Shown piece by piece: positions 30,185-40,430 of a stretch of DNA of 64,000 bases (its first letter is position 1; every line of letters begins with the position of its first letter). The position numbers were made by a program, and so were the translations under genes. The notes below the pieces were generated by a model. The model was not told where the DNA came from and searched no databases. It saw only the letters and a program-made list of their open reading frames with translations. The DNA comes from Xanthomonas floridensis (lineage in GTDB: Bacteria > Pseudomonadota > Gammaproteobacteria > Xanthomonadales > Xanthomonadaceae). The stretch covers positions 52,674 to 116,673 of the forward strand of contig NZ_LXNG01000016.1 in assembly GCF_001642575.1 (NCBI RefSeq). The letters run 5' to 3'.

Positions 30185-30955
30185 ATGCCCCTGCATTCCC
30201 GCCTGCCATCTCGCCCACCCTTCTGGCTGATCCGGTCAGGACTGGCGCTGCTGTTGGTGCTGGTCGGCGGCTGGTTGCCGCTACCGGCGCATGCGGCCAG
30301 CCTGCAGCTGGCCCCGACCTCGCTCAGCCTGAGTGCAGAGCAGGCCGCCGATGGACTGTGGCTGAGCAATAGCGGCGGTGCGCCGGTGCAGGTGCAGACC
30401 CGCGCCTATCGCTGGACCCAACGCGATGGCCAGGACCAGCTCGAGCCAACCCAGGAGCTGCTGGTCAGTCCACCGATGCGTACCCTGGCCGCCGGCGAGC
30501 GCCAGCTGATCCGGGTGATTCGCGCCGGGCCGCCCCCCGCTGGGGAGGAACGCTGCTACCGCATCATCGTCGATGAACTTCCCAGCGCCGATGCGGACAA
30601 GAAAGGCATGCAGTTCGTGCTGCGCTACTCGGTGCCGATCTTCGTGCTGCCGCCGGGCAAGAGCGAACCGGCGCCCAGCCTGAGTGCCCAGGTAGTTGCC
30701 GGCAGCGACGGCACCGCGCAGATCCAGATCCGCAATACCGGCAATGGGCACGCCCAGGTGGCCGACCTGCAACACCGCGTCGACGGCGCGACCAAGAGCG
30801 CGCTGAACGGCCTGGTCGGCTATGTGCTGCCCGGCCAGACCATGCGCTGGTCGCTGGGCGCCCCCGTGGCGCAGTTCGCGCGCGGCTCCATCGTCGCAAG
30901 GATCAATGGTGAGGCCGACGAACGCACCTTGCTGGCCGTGCCTGCAGCCCCGTGA
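30185..30955 (+). CDS. Periplasmic pilus chaperone (PapD/CsuC type), first copy
   Basis: 256 residues from ATG 30185; a TTG at 30173 overlapping the previous stop is an alternative. The signal peptide covers LALLLVLVGGWLPLPAHA. The immunoglobulin-like first domain has the chaperone landmarks: PTSLSLSAEQ, RAYRWTQRDGQDQL, LLVSPPMRTLAAGERQLIRVIR (the Arg/hydrophobic G1 strand) and YRIIVDELP. A second domain ends with VARINGEA. It would hold SCPU subunits for delivery to the usher encoded next. A second chaperone gene closes the cluster. Confidence 0.92.
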   Translation: MPLHSRLPSRPPFWLIRSGLALLLVLVGGWLPLPAHAASLQLAPTSLSLSAEQAADGLWLSNSGGAPVQVQTRAYRWTQRDGQDQLEPTQELLVSPPMRTLAAGERQLIRVIRAGPPPAGEERCYRIIVDELPSADADKKGMQFVLRYSVPIFVLPPGKSEPAPSLSAQVVAGSDGTAQIQIRNTGNGHAQVADLQHRVDGATKSALNGLVGYVLPGQTMRWSLGAPVAQFARGSIVARINGEADERTLLAVPAAP

Positions 30956-33320
30956 CGCGGCCCGGCTGGCGATGACGTTGCTCGCCGCCACCGGCTGCGT
31001 GGGCAGCGTCGCGGCCAGCGACCTGGCCGACATGACCTCGCTGCCCGACCCGCCCGCGCAAGCCGCTACCCCGCAGCCACAGACGCTGTATCTCGATGTG
31101 ACCCTGAATCAGGCCGACCGCGGCCTGGCGCCTTTCGAGATGGTCGATGGCCACCTGCGCGCCTCGGTCGACACGCTGCGCAAGCTCGGCTTCGTCCTGT
31201 CCGATCGCGCCGCCGACGAGCAGGTCGCGCTGGACAGCCTGCGCGATGTGGAGGTGCGCTACGACGCCGCCCTGCAGCGGCTTGCATTGCAGGCCCCGCT
31301 GGCGCAGCTGTCGCTATCGACCACCGTCCTCAAGGCCGAAGACGTTGCCCCGCCCAGCGCTACCGCATCGCCGGGCATGTTGCTCAATTACGACCTGTAC
31401 GCCACACGCAATACCGGCGCTAGCAGCGTATCGCTGGCCACCGAGCTGCGCGGCTTCGGCATCGGCCGCGGCATGGTCGACACCACCGCCGTGTTCCTGG
31501 CCTATGACCGTCCGCAGGACCAGCGCTGGCGCAGCGAAGCGGTGCGCCTGGACAGCGCCTGGCAGATGGATTTCCCCGACACCGCCACCAGCCTGCGGGT
31601 CGGCGATTTCTATAGTGGCTTCGTCGACTGGAGCCGTTCGCTGCGCCTGGGCGGAGTGCAGATCGGGCGCAATTACGCCTTGCAGCCGTATCGCGTACTG
31701 ACCCCCACGCCCAGTTTCCTGGGCGAGGCGGTTGTGCCCTCCACGGTGGAGCTATATGTCGATGGCCTGCGCCAATACAGCGGCCAAGTACCGGCCGGCC
31801 CGTTCCAGCTGGCTGCGCAACCGGGCATCAGCGGCACCGGGCAGGCGCAGATCGTGGTGACCGACGCGTTCGGCCGCGTGCGCCGGCTGGACTTTGCGTT
31901 CTACGGAACGCCGCAGCTGCTGGCGCGCGGCATTTCCGAATGGTCGGCCGGCATCGGCCACCTGCGCCGCGATTACGGTGTGCGCTCGTTCGCCTACGCA
32001 TCGCAGCCGGTGGCCAGCGCGTCCCTGCGCAAGGGGCTGCGCGATGATTTCACCATCGAGGCGCATACCGAAGCCGGCGGCGGCGTGGTGAATGCCGGCG
32101 CCGGCGGGATCTGGCTGCTCGGCGCCGGCGGGGTGTTCAACGCGGCCTACGCGCACAGCCGCATGCACGCCCTGGGCGGCGGCCAGTACGTGCTGGGCTA
32201 TGCCTGGAACAACCGCCGCTTCAACTTCAACTTGGGGACCCAGCGCACCCATGGCGACTATCGCGATCTGGGAGCGCTGCAGGGCAGCCTGCCGGCGCGC
32301 ATCAGCGACCGCGTCGTGTTCGGCGTCAACCTTGCCGCGATCGGCTCGCTGGGCACCAGCTACGTGCGGCTGAGCTATCCGCAGGGCGACACCTCGCGCT
32401 ACGCCAGCGTGTTCTGGTCGCGCAGCTTCGGGCGCAACTGGGCCGCCAACCTGTCGGCCAACCAGAACCTGGATGTGCGCAGCGACCGCAGCGTGTATCT
32501 GTCGCTGTCGACCACCTTCGGCGAGATCCGCCAGGCCAGCGCCTCGATGCAGCGCAACGGCAATCGCACCGGGTTTGTGGCCGATGTCAGCCAGCCACTG
32601 CCCGGCGATGGCGACCTGGGCGGCATCGGCTGGCGGCTGCAGGGGCGCGCCGGCGACGACGCCAGTGGCGGCCTGGCCGAGCTGGGCTGGTTGAACCGGG
32701 TCGGCCGCTACACCATCGGCGCCGCCAGTCAGGGTGGCGACACCTTCGGCTATGCCAGCGCCAGCGGCAGCCTGGTGTGGATGAACGGCCGTGGTTTTGC
32801 GGCGCGCGACATCCAGGATTCGTTCGCGGTGGTTTCCACCGACGGGCAGCCAGGCATTCCGGTGCGGCTGGAGAATCGGCTGATCGGCGTCACCGATGCG
32901 CGTGGCACCCTGCTGGTGACGCCGCTGCAATCGTGGCAGCGCAATCAGCTGTCGATCGACACCCTGAGCCTGCCGGCGGAGCTGCGCGTGGACCGGGTCG
33001 ATACCACGGTCACCCCGCGCCAGCAGTCCGGCGTGGCGGTGCGCTTCGGCATCACCCGGGTGCAGGCAGCAATCATCGTGTTGCACGACGCCACCGGCAC
33101 CCCGGTGCCGGTGGGCAGCCTGGTGCAACGCGAGGGCGATGCCGGGCGGGTGGTGGTCGGCTACGACGGCGAGACCTATCTGGACAACCTGCAGCGCGAC
33201 AACCGCATCCTGGTCGATACCCCGCAGGGTCGCTGCGTTGCGCAATTCGCCTATCCCGTGGTCTCCGGCGGCATTCCACGCGTGGGCCCGCTGCCCTGCA
33301 TCGCCGAGCGCACCCCATGA
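30906..33320 (+). CDS. Outer-membrane usher of the Csu-like pilus (FimD family)
   Basis: 804 residues from ATG 30906, chosen because AAGGA at 30897-30901 precedes it; ATG 30972 would give a very short signal peptide. It overlaps the chaperone gene. It has an N-terminal domain (LYLDVTLNQADRGLAPFEMVDGHL), a central 24-strand barrel (LNYDLYATRN, LRVGDFYSG, SRSLRLGGVQIGRNYALQPY), a plug segment (VELYVDGLRQYSGQVPAGPF) and C-terminal domains ending in a Cys pair region (QGRCVAQFAYP...LPCIAE). The archaic ushers are about 800 residues. It secretes and assembles pilins across the outer membrane. Confidence 0.93.
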   Translation: MVRPTNAPCWPCLQPRDAARLAMTLLAATGCVGSVAASDLADMTSLPDPPAQAATPQPQTLYLDVTLNQADRGLAPFEMVDGHLRASVDTLRKLGFVLSDRAADEQVALDSLRDVEVRYDAALQRLALQAPLAQLSLSTTVLKAEDVAPPSATASPGMLLNYDLYATRNTGASSVSLATELRGFGIGRGMVDTTAVFLAYDRPQDQRWRSEAVRLDSAWQMDFPDTATSLRVGDFYSGFVDWSRSLRLGGVQIGRNYALQPYRVLTPTPSFLGEAVVPSTVELYVDGLRQYSGQVPAGPFQLAAQPGISGTGQAQIVVTDAFGRVRRLDFAFYGTPQLLARGISEWSAGIGHLRRDYGVRSFAYASQPVASASLRKGLRDDFTIEAHTEAGGGVVNAGAGGIWLLGAGGVFNAAYAHSRMHALGGGQYVLGYAWNNRRFNFNLGTQRTHGDYRDLGALQGSLPARISDRVVFGVNLAAIGSLGTSYVRLSYPQGDTSRYASVFWSRSFGRNWAANLSANQNLDVRSDRSVYLSLSTTFGEIRQASASMQRNGNRTGFVADVSQPLPGDGDLGGIGWRLQGRAGDDASGGLAELGWLNRVGRYTIGAASQGGDTFGYASASGSLVWMNGRGFAARDIQDSFAVVSTDGQPGIPVRLENRLIGVTDARGTLLVTPLQSWQRNQLSIDTLSLPAELRVDRVDTTVTPRQQSGVAVRFGITRVQAAIIVLHDATGTPVPVGSLVQREGDAGRVVVGYDGETYLDNLQRDNRILVDTPQGRCVAQFAYPVVSGGIPRVGPLPCIAERTP

Positions 33321-34351
33321 TCGCGCACCGGCTCTGGCAGGCGTTGCTGATCCTGACCCTGGCCACGCTGTGGCTGGCGCCCAGCGCGCCAGCGCAGGCC
33401 GACACCGTCTGCACCGTCACCCTGGGCACCCCCCTGGCCTTCGGCAACGTGGCCGCCAACGGCGCCACCGACGGGGTGGCCACCCTCAATGTGTCCTGCG
33501 CCACCGCCGCACTCAGCGTGCTGGGCAACGCACGGGTGACGCTATGCCTGGACCTTGGTCCCGGCAGTGCCAGTGCCGGGCTGTACACGCCGCGCCGCCT
33601 GGGCAATGCCACCGGCGACAGCCTGGGCTACCAGATCTACAGCGACGCGGCGCGCACCCAGATCTGGGGCGCGGCCAACTCCACCACACCGTCGCCGGTG
33701 GTGCTGAACTTTGCCTACGGGGTGCCGGTCATTACCGGCGGCTCGCAAACCACCACCGTCACGCTGTACGGGCGCATCCCCGGCAGCCAGACGCTGTCGG
33801 TGGGTAACCACACCAGCACCTTCGGCGGCGCCGATACCGTGGTGCGCTACGCCTACAACGAAAGCGTGATCGGCGGCGTCCAACAGCCCGCCGATTGCAA
33901 CACCGCCACCAGTGGCGCCAAGACCACCAGCAACGCGTTCCCGTTCACCGCCTCGGCCAATGTGCCGGCGCGCTGCAATACCTATGTCACCACCGACCTG
34001 GATTTCGGCAGCATTGCAGGCAGTATCGAAAACGCGATCGACCGCAGTTCCACCATCAGCCTGGCCTGCACCAATCGCACCGCCTGGAACATCGGCCTGG
34101 ATGTCGGCAGCAACGCCAACGGCAGCACCCGCCGCATGCGCCACGCCAGCAGCGCCAACTACATCACCTACGAGCTGTACCGCGACGCCGGGCGCAGCAA
34201 CCGCTGGGGCACCACGATCGGGCTCGACACCCTGGCCGGTACCGGCAACGGCGTCACCCAGACGGTGACTGTGTATGGCCGCGCGCCCGCCCCGCAACTG
34301 CCCATCGCCGGCGCCTACAGCGACACGGTGACCGTCTCCATCACTTACTGA
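33317..34351 (+). CDS. Two-domain SCPU protein, likely pilus tip adhesin (CsuE-like)
   Basis: 344 residues. ATG 33317 overlaps the usher stop (ATGA). The signal peptide is LLILTLATLWLAPSAPAQA. Two spore coat U domains follow: the first from CTVTLGTPLAFGNVAANG to about residue 175, the second from ARCNTYVTTDLDFGSIAGSI to the C-terminal YSDTVTVSITY. Both have the Cys pair and the TRRMRH and ELYRDAGRSNRWG signatures. In Csu pili the two-domain subunit CsuE is the tip adhesin: an N-terminal binding domain and a pilin-like second domain. The position right after the usher matches that arrangement. Confidence 0.88.
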   Translation: MIAHRLWQALLILTLATLWLAPSAPAQADTVCTVTLGTPLAFGNVAANGATDGVATLNVSCATAALSVLGNARVTLCLDLGPGSASAGLYTPRRLGNATGDSLGYQIYSDAARTQIWGAANSTTPSPVVLNFAYGVPVITGGSQTTTVTLYGRIPGSQTLSVGNHTSTFGGADTVVRYAYNESVIGGVQQPADCNTATSGAKTTSNAFPFTASANVPARCNTYVTTDLDFGSIAGSIENAIDRSSTISLACTNRTAWNIGLDVGSNANGSTRRMRHASSANYITYELYRDAGRSNRWGTTIGLDTLAGTGNGVTQTVTVYGRAPAPQLPIAGAYSDTVTVSITY

Positions 34352-34417
34352 CAGTTAATAAAGTTCGCTTCGGTGGCGTCGTTATTTCCTACGACTCCAA
34401 TGCAAACGATTGCCTTC

Positions 34418-34726
34418 ATGACGCCGGTCATCTTTCTGAAGCGCTTGATCCTGGTCGCCCTCGTTTGCGGCGCCACCACCGCCCACGCCGCCGCCAATCG
34501 CGGGCCGGAAAATTCCACCCTGCACATCGGCCTGCGCCTGCTCAGCGGCTGCGAACTGCGCACCACGCCGCCGCGCGCCAGTTGCTCGCGCGGCACGCCA
34601 ATGGCGATCGCGCTGCCGGCGCGCAGCACCGACGCTCCGGCCCCCACCATCACCGGCCAGGACGCCAGTGCGTTGGCCGGGCCTGCGCCCAGCGGCGCGG
34701 CACGCATCACCACCATTGCGTTCTGA
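34418..34726 (+). CDS. Short exported protein resembling a shrunken SCPU pilin
   Basis: 102 residues from ATG 34418 (another in-frame ATG at 34400; neither has a strong ribosome binding site). The signal peptide is LKRLILVALVCGATTAHA. The mature ~78 residues keep pieces in the order of an SCPU domain: LLSGCEL, then SCSRGTPMAIAL (second Cys plus GTP), and an ending AARITTIAF like the last strand. The middle (the RRM and LYRD blocks) is missing. It may be a terminator subunit, an inhibitor or a decayed pilin. It sits between the tip adhesin and the second chaperone. Confidence 0.6.
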   Translation: MTPVIFLKRLILVALVCGATTAHAAANRGPENSTLHIGLRLLSGCELRTTPPRASCSRGTPMAIALPARSTDAPAPTITGQDASALAGPAPSGAARITTIAF

Positions 34727-34728
34727 TC

Positions 34729-35439
34729 ATGGCCATCCTCTGCACACGCCGGGTATGGCTGGCTGCGGGCCTGATCGGCCTGACAAGCCTGTTCGGCAGC
34801 GCCGCCGGGGCCGAGATCGCGATCGCCCCGACCACTGCCCACATTCCAGCCGACAGCGACCAGACGGCAGTCTGGCTCTACAACCAGGCCGCGCAGCCCT
34901 GGCGTGCCGATGCCAAGCTCTACCGCTGGCGCCAGGACGGCGAACGCGAACTGCTGGAGCCGGCCACCGGCGCCACCGTCAGCCCCAGCCAGTTCGAAAT
35001 TCCCTCGCGTGGCCGCCAACTGCTGCGGGTGATCCGCCTTGGTCCCAGCCCGGCACGGACTGAAGAGAGCTATCGGCTGGTGGTGACCCAGCACGCCGAC
35101 GGCGGCGAAACCGAGCTGCTGCGGTACTCCACACCGGTATTCGCCACCCCACGCGAGCCCGGCGACCCGCATCCGCTGCTGCGCGCAACGCTTTCCGGCC
35201 AAGGCGGCAGCCGCACCCTGCGCGTGCAAAATGCCGGCCTCAATCACGCGCGCCTGGCCGATCTGGCGTTCATCGATGCCGGCGGGACCCGCCGCAGCAT
35301 CGGCAGCGACCTGGCCGGCTACGTGCTGCCGGGCCAGACCCGGCAATGGGTGCTACCCGCGAGCATCGCCACCGGCCCCGGCCGCTTCGTGGCACGCGTC
35401 AACAGCGAAAGCGAAACCACCCTGACGCTGCAGCCCTAG
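34729..35439 (+). CDS. Periplasmic pilus chaperone, second copy
   Basis: 236 residues. ATG 34729 is 2 bp after the previous stop. The signal peptide is [20 protein letters not shown]. It has chaperone features: [60 protein letters not shown] and ARVNSESET at the end. It is related to the first chaperone of the cluster but clearly diverged. It may serve the preceding small subunit specifically. No terminator with a T run separates it from the rpsB promoter. Confidence 0.9.
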   Translation: MAILCTRRVWLAAGLIGLTSLFGSAAGAEIAIAPTTAHIPADSDQTAVWLYNQAAQPWRADAKLYRWRQDGERELLEPATGATVSPSQFEIPSRGRQLLRVIRLGPSPARTEESYRLVVTQHADGGETELLRYSTPVFATPREPGDPHPLLRATLSGQGGSRTLRVQNAGLNHARLADLAFIDAGGTRRSIGSDLAGYVLPGQTRQWVLPASIATGPGRFVARVNSESETTLTLQP

Positions 35440-35476
35440 CTGTTGCGCCGGCACCGCCGGCCGACGCTTCCGTAGA

Positions 35477-35505
35477 TTGCATGCAAGCACCAGGCCGGCT
35501 ATACT
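35477..35505 (+). promoter_or_regulatory. rpsB promoter
   Basis: TTGCAT (35477-35482) and TATACT (35500-35505) with an exact 17-bp spacer, 247 bp before the rpsB start. The long transcribed leader is consistent with the S2 autoregulation known in enterobacteria, but I did not identify the S2-binding fold. Confidence 0.7.
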
Positions 35506-35752
35506 CCTCCGGCTGTTTTGCGTCTCTGGCGCAGCGCGCCGTCCACGTCGGACGTCACCGACGAATCCACACCTGCTGCCACCATCCGTGCCGGGGTGCC
35601 CTCATACAGGGTTCGTCGCGGAGGCAACAGGGAAGCCCAACCCCGGAATCTTGTGCGTTTTGATGCGAGTCCCTCGCAACAGCCCGCACAGCCATGTGCG
35701 GACTTTTCAACAACAAGCCGCGCACGGCGATTCCGCTATCAGGAGTTTTTCA

Positions 35753-36556
<804 letters not shown>

Positions 36557-36723
36557 TCGGCATGCAATGCGGCCGCACCATGCTGTGCGGCCGCAGCCCC
36601 GGCGGGTCCATCGCGACCTGCCGTCCGGGCCACCACAGACACCGTGGGGGCGGTCAGCACGCTGCACCGTCTCCTACTGGCGGAACACCTCCGCCGTACG
36701 CATTCGTCCAATGAGGTAATCCC

Positions 36724-37602
36724 GTGGAAATCACTGCTTCCCTGGTCAAGGAACTGCGCGAGCGCACCGGCGCCGGCATGATGGAGTGCAAGAAGGCACT
36801 CGTCGAAAACGCTGGCGACATCGACGCCGCTGCCGAGTGGCTGCGCAAGTCGGGCCTGGCCAAGGCCGACAAGAAGGCTGACCGCGTCGCTGCCGAAGGC
36901 CGCATCGCCACCGCACAGGCCGGCGGCAAGGCCGTGCTGGTCGAAGTCAACTCCGAAACCGACTTCGTCGCCAAGGACGAGAACTTCCTGGCCTTCACCG
37001 AAGTCGTTGCCAATGCTGCCCTGAATTCCGATGCAGCCGATGCCGAAGCGCTCAAGAGCGTCAAGCTCGACAGCGGCGAGACCATCGAAGAGCGTCGCGC
37101 TGCGGTCATCGCCAAGGTCGGCGAGAACCTGCAGGTGCGTCGCCTGGTCCGTATCGACAGCGCCAACAACGTCGCAGCCTATGTGCACGGCGGCCGTATC
37201 GGCGTGCTGGTCGAGCTGAAGGGTGGCGACATCGAGCTGGCACGCGGCATCGCCATGCACATCGCCGCCATGAACCCGCCGCACGTGAAGGCGTCCGACG
37301 TGCCGGCCGACTTCATCGCCAAGGAAAAGGAAATCGAGCTGGCCAAGATGTCCGAAAAGGACAAGGCCAAGCCGGCCGACATCCTGGAAAAGATCATCAG
37401 CGGCAAGATCAGCAAGATCGTCAACGAAGTCACCCTGTACGGCCAGCCGTACGTGCTGAACACCGACCAGACCGTCGAGCAGGCGGTCAAGGCCGCCGGC
37501 GCCGACGTGATCGGTTTCCAGCGCCTGGCCGTTGGCGAAGGCATCGAGAAGGTGGTGGAAGACTACGCCGCCGAAGTGATGAAGCAGGCCGGCCTGGCCT
37601 GA
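36724..37602 (+). CDS. tsf: Translation elongation factor Ts
   Basis: 292 residues (E. coli 283). The start [20 protein letters not shown] carries the conserved [13 protein letters not shown] segment. A core domain with [13 protein letters not shown] follows, then a C-terminal module ([14 protein letters not shown]). It is the guanine-nucleotide exchange factor that reloads EF-Tu with GTP. It is followed 14 bp later by a strong terminator, which ends the rpsB-tsf unit. Confidence 0.98.
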   Translation: MEITASLVKELRERTGAGMMECKKALVENAGDIDAAAEWLRKSGLAKADKKADRVAAEGRIATAQAGGKAVLVEVNSETDFVAKDENFLAFTEVVANAALNSDAADAEALKSVKLDSGETIEERRAAVIAKVGENLQVRRLVRIDSANNVAAYVHGGRIGVLVELKGGDIELARGIAMHIAAMNPPHVKASDVPADFIAKEKEIELAKMSEKDKAKPADILEKIISGKISKIVNEVTLYGQPYVLNTDQTVEQAVKAAGADVIGFQRLAVGEGIEKVVEDYAAEVMKQAGLA

Positions 37603-37616
37603 TTCTCGCCACTCTG

Positions 37617-37649
37617 AAAAAAGCCGCGGCATGCCGCGGCTTTTTTTTT
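37617..37649 (+). terminator. Terminator of rpsB-tsf
   Basis: AAAAAAGCCGCGGC-AT-GCCGCGGC followed by nine Ts. A perfect 8-bp GC stem extended by A/T pairs, 15 bp after the tsf stop. Confidence 0.95.
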
Positions 37650-37882
37650 GCCTGCGGACTTGCCCGTGCCCGGCGACGATGCCTGGCCAAGATCCGTGCA
37701 ACCAGCGCGCAGGCAACCGGCCGCAACGCTACAGATGCGCCCGCCGGTGCCGCTACCTCCAGATGCCGACCAGGCTTTCCAGCGCCCGCCGCGCATGCAG
37801 TGCAGCGCGGCGATTGCGGAGCATGGCGCGCCCTACTCACCGAACGCAGCTGTATGCTTGCGATCACTGTCGGCGATGACTC

Positions 37883-39406
37883 ATGCAACCAGATCTCCAG
37901 GCCGCCCTGCACTACTGCCGTAACCTGCCCTCGCCGCCCGGCGTGGCGCTACGCATCATCGAGCTGGCGCAGGACCCGGACGTGGACATGACCACCACGG
38001 CAAAGGTCATCGGCATGGACATGGCCCTGAGCGCACGCATGCTGCGGGTGGCCAATTCGCCGCTGTACGCCAGCCGTCGCCGCGTCGACAACCTGGGCCA
38101 GGCGCTGACCATGCTGGGACTCAACGCCACCTTGAGCCTGGCGCTGGGTTTTTCGATGGTGCATGGCGTGCGCAGCACCTTCACCGCCCACCCCCTGCAC
38201 GAGCGCATCTGGCGACGCGCCGGGCTGTGCGCGCTGGCCAGCCGCATCCTGGGCCAGGCCTACGGCATCCGCAAACCCGAAGAATTGATGCTGGCCGGCC
38301 TGCTGCAGGACATCGGCAAGCTGGCGCTGCTGCAAGGCGCGCCCGAGCTGTACGGGCCGCTGCTGGAACAGGCGCCGGACAACGCGTCGCTGCTGGATGC
38401 CGAACGCGAACACCTCGGCGCCACCCATGCCGAAGTCGGCGCCTGGCTGGCGCATCAGTGGCAGCTGCCGCCATACCTGCAGAACGCCATTGCCCAGAGC
38501 GAGGAAGAGCCCGCCAGCCTGGAGCCCTTCATGGCGTGCGTTGCGCTGTCCGGACGGCTTGCCGATATCTGGCTGTCGGCAAGCGCCGTTGCCGCCACCG
38601 AGCACGCGCAGCGCCAGGCGCAGGACGTGCTGGAACTGGACGCCGAACGCTTCGAAAAAGTGATCGAACGCATCGCCGAATCGCTACCCGAGCTGGAGGC
38701 GCTATTCGACATCCGCGTGCCGCAGCCCGAGCACATCCAGATGATCTTCGAGCAGGCGCGCGAGCTGGCCATGTTGCGCAGCCTGCGCGAATTACAGGAT
38801 GTGGCCGAGGCGCGCCGGCATGCCGACGAATCGGAAAACCGCATGCGCCATCTGGCCGAACAGGCCAGCCGCGACGCACTCACCGGCGTGTTCAACCGGC
38901 ACCAGCTCGGCACCGCGCTCACGCACGAGTTTGAACTGGCTTCGCGCCAGGGCTGGCCGCTGTCGATCGCCTTCATCGACCTGGACGACTTCAAGCGCGT
39001 CAACGATGCGCACGGCCATCTGGTCGGCGACGAGGTGTTGCGCAACTTCGCGCAGACGCTGCAGCGCATGGTGCGTACCAGCGACCTGGTGGCGCGCTAT
39101 GGCGGCGAAGAATTCCTGGTGATCCTGCCCAACACGCCGGCCGATGCGGCCTTGATGGTGATCGAGCGCATCCTGGCCGAAACCGCACGCACGCCGATGG
39201 CGCAGCTGCAGGGCGGCCCCTTGCACATCACCTTCTCGGCGGGCCTGGCCACGCATGGCGGTGTCGAACGCCAGTTCGACAGCATCGACCACCTGCTGCA
39301 GGCCGCCGACAGCACCCTGTACCGGTCCAAGCATCGCGGCCGCAACCGCGTGACTGCCTACGATGCGACCGATGTGCCGACGCCGCCGAACCCGCGTGCG
39401 CACTGA
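37883..39406 (+). CDS. HDOD-GGDEF protein, likely diguanylate cyclase
   Basis: 507 residues. N-terminal HDOD domain (about 15-215: LPSPPGVALRIIELAQDPDV, AGLLQDIGKLALL), a predicted helical linker with the coiled EARRHADESENRMRHLAEQ, and a C-terminal GGDEF domain from DALTGVFNRHQL. The active-site motif is GGEEF, intact, and RTSD five residues before it is an I-site for product inhibition. It should make c-di-GMP from two GTP. The HDOD part probably senses a signal or partner. There are no TM helices. It stands alone between tsf and pyrH with its own gap on each side, an unusual position for a signalling gene. Confidence 0.9.
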   Translation: MQPDLQAALHYCRNLPSPPGVALRIIELAQDPDVDMTTTAKVIGMDMALSARMLRVANSPLYASRRRVDNLGQALTMLGLNATLSLALGFSMVHGVRSTFTAHPLHERIWRRAGLCALASRILGQAYGIRKPEELMLAGLLQDIGKLALLQGAPELYGPLLEQAPDNASLLDAEREHLGATHAEVGAWLAHQWQLPPYLQNAIAQSEEEPASLEPFMACVALSGRLADIWLSASAVAATEHAQRQAQDVLELDAERFEKVIERIAESLPELEALFDIRVPQPEHIQMIFEQARELAMLRSLRELQDVAEARRHADESENRMRHLAEQASRDALTGVFNRHQLGTALTHEFELASRQGWPLSIAFIDLDDFKRVNDAHGHLVGDEVLRNFAQTLQRMVRTSDLVARYGGEEFLVILPNTPADAALMVIERILAETARTPMAQLQGGPLHITFSAGLATHGGVERQFDSIDHLLQAADSTLYRSKHRGRNRVTAYDATDVPTPPNPRAH

Positions 39407-39512
39407 GCAACGCATCACGTCGCTGCCGACAAAGGAATTTTTACCACGCCCGGCGGCAGGCTTCCGCTAGAATTGCCGGCGTTTGCCGTCCCCCACCCCC
39501 GAGGTCTCCCCC

Positions 39513-40235
39513 ATGTCCGAGCTTTCCTATCGCCGCATTCTTCTCAAACTTTCCGGGGAGGCGCTGATGGGAGACGGGGATTACGGCATCGACCCCAAGG
39601 TGATCAACCGCCTTGCCCATGAAGTGATCGAAGCCCAGCAGGCCGGCGCGCAGGTGGCCCTGGTCATCGGTGGCGGCAACATCTTCCGCGGCGCCGGACT
39701 GGCGGCCAGCGGCATGGACCGCGTCACCGGCGACCACATGGGCATGCTCGCCACCGTGATCAACGCGCTGGCCATGCAGGACGCGCTGGAAAAGCTCGGC
39801 GCCAAGGTGCGCGTGATGAGCGCGATCAAGATCAACGACGTCTGCGAGGATTTCATTCGCCGCCGCGCCATGCGCCATCTGGAAAAGGGCCGCATCGCGA
39901 TCTTCGCCGCCGGTACCGGCAATCCGTTCTTCACCACCGACTCGGGCGCGGCGCTGCGCGCGATTGAAATCGGTGCCGACCTGCTGCTGAAGGCAACCAA
40001 GGTCGATGGCGTGTACGACAAGGATCCGAAGAAGCACAGCGATGCGGTGCGCTACGACAGCCTGACCTACGACGAGGTCATCCTGCAGGGCCTGGAAGTG
40101 ATGGACACCGCCGCGTTCGCGCTGGCCCGCGACAGCGACCTGCCGCTGCGCATCTTCGGCATGAGCGAGCCCGGCGTGCTGCTGCGCATCCTGCGCGGCG
40201 AGCAGATCGGCACCCTGGTGCAGGGACGCAGCTGA
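39513..40235 (+). CDS. pyrH: UMP kinase
   Basis: 240 residues, as in E. coli (241). The start is ATG 39513 ([20 protein letters not shown]), with GAGG upstream; the frame is open 10 codons earlier. It belongs to the amino acid kinase fold: [31 protein letters not shown] and [13 protein letters not shown]. It phosphorylates UMP to UDP, the first step towards UTP and CTP. A repeat element and a separate promoter follow before frr, so frr need not depend on this transcript. Confidence 0.97.
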   Translation: MSELSYRRILLKLSGEALMGDGDYGIDPKVINRLAHEVIEAQQAGAQVALVIGGGNIFRGAGLAASGMDRVTGDHMGMLATVINALAMQDALEKLGAKVRVMSAIKINDVCEDFIRRRAMRHLEKGRIAIFAAGTGNPFFTTDSGAALRAIEIGADLLLKATKVDGVYDKDPKKHSDAVRYDSLTYDEVILQGLEVMDTAAFALARDSDLPLRIFGMSEPGVLLRILRGEQIGTLVQGRS

Positions 40236-40239
40236 GGTC

Positions 40240-40269
40240 GGGAATCGGGAATCGGGATTGGGGAATCGC
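40240..40269 (+). repeat. GGGAATC-type repeat element (single arm)
   Basis: Four imperfect units of gggaatc/gggatt lie in a row directly after pyrH. Unlike the other copies in this window no inverted arm follows. A separate 7-bp hairpin GCGGGTC-CTGAC-GACCCGC is at 40351-40369. Confidence 0.75.
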
Positions 40270-40393
40270 AAGAGCGCGAGGCCGCACGCTGCGCAGCGAT
40301 CTCCACCCCGGACGCCAGGCCTGAAAACGGGTGGCAAGTGAACCGGCTGCGCGGGTCCTGACGACCCGCGAGTCGTGAAACCTCAGTCCCGGC

Positions 40394-40399
40394 TATAAT
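40394..40399 (+). promoter_or_regulatory. -10 element before frr
   Basis: A consensus TATAAT 31 bp before the frr start. The -35 region 17 bp upstream (agtcgt) is poor, so only the -10 is annotated. Confidence 0.45.
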
Positions 40400-40430
40400 C
40401 CCCGGATTCAGCTCCACACGGATTCCGGCG

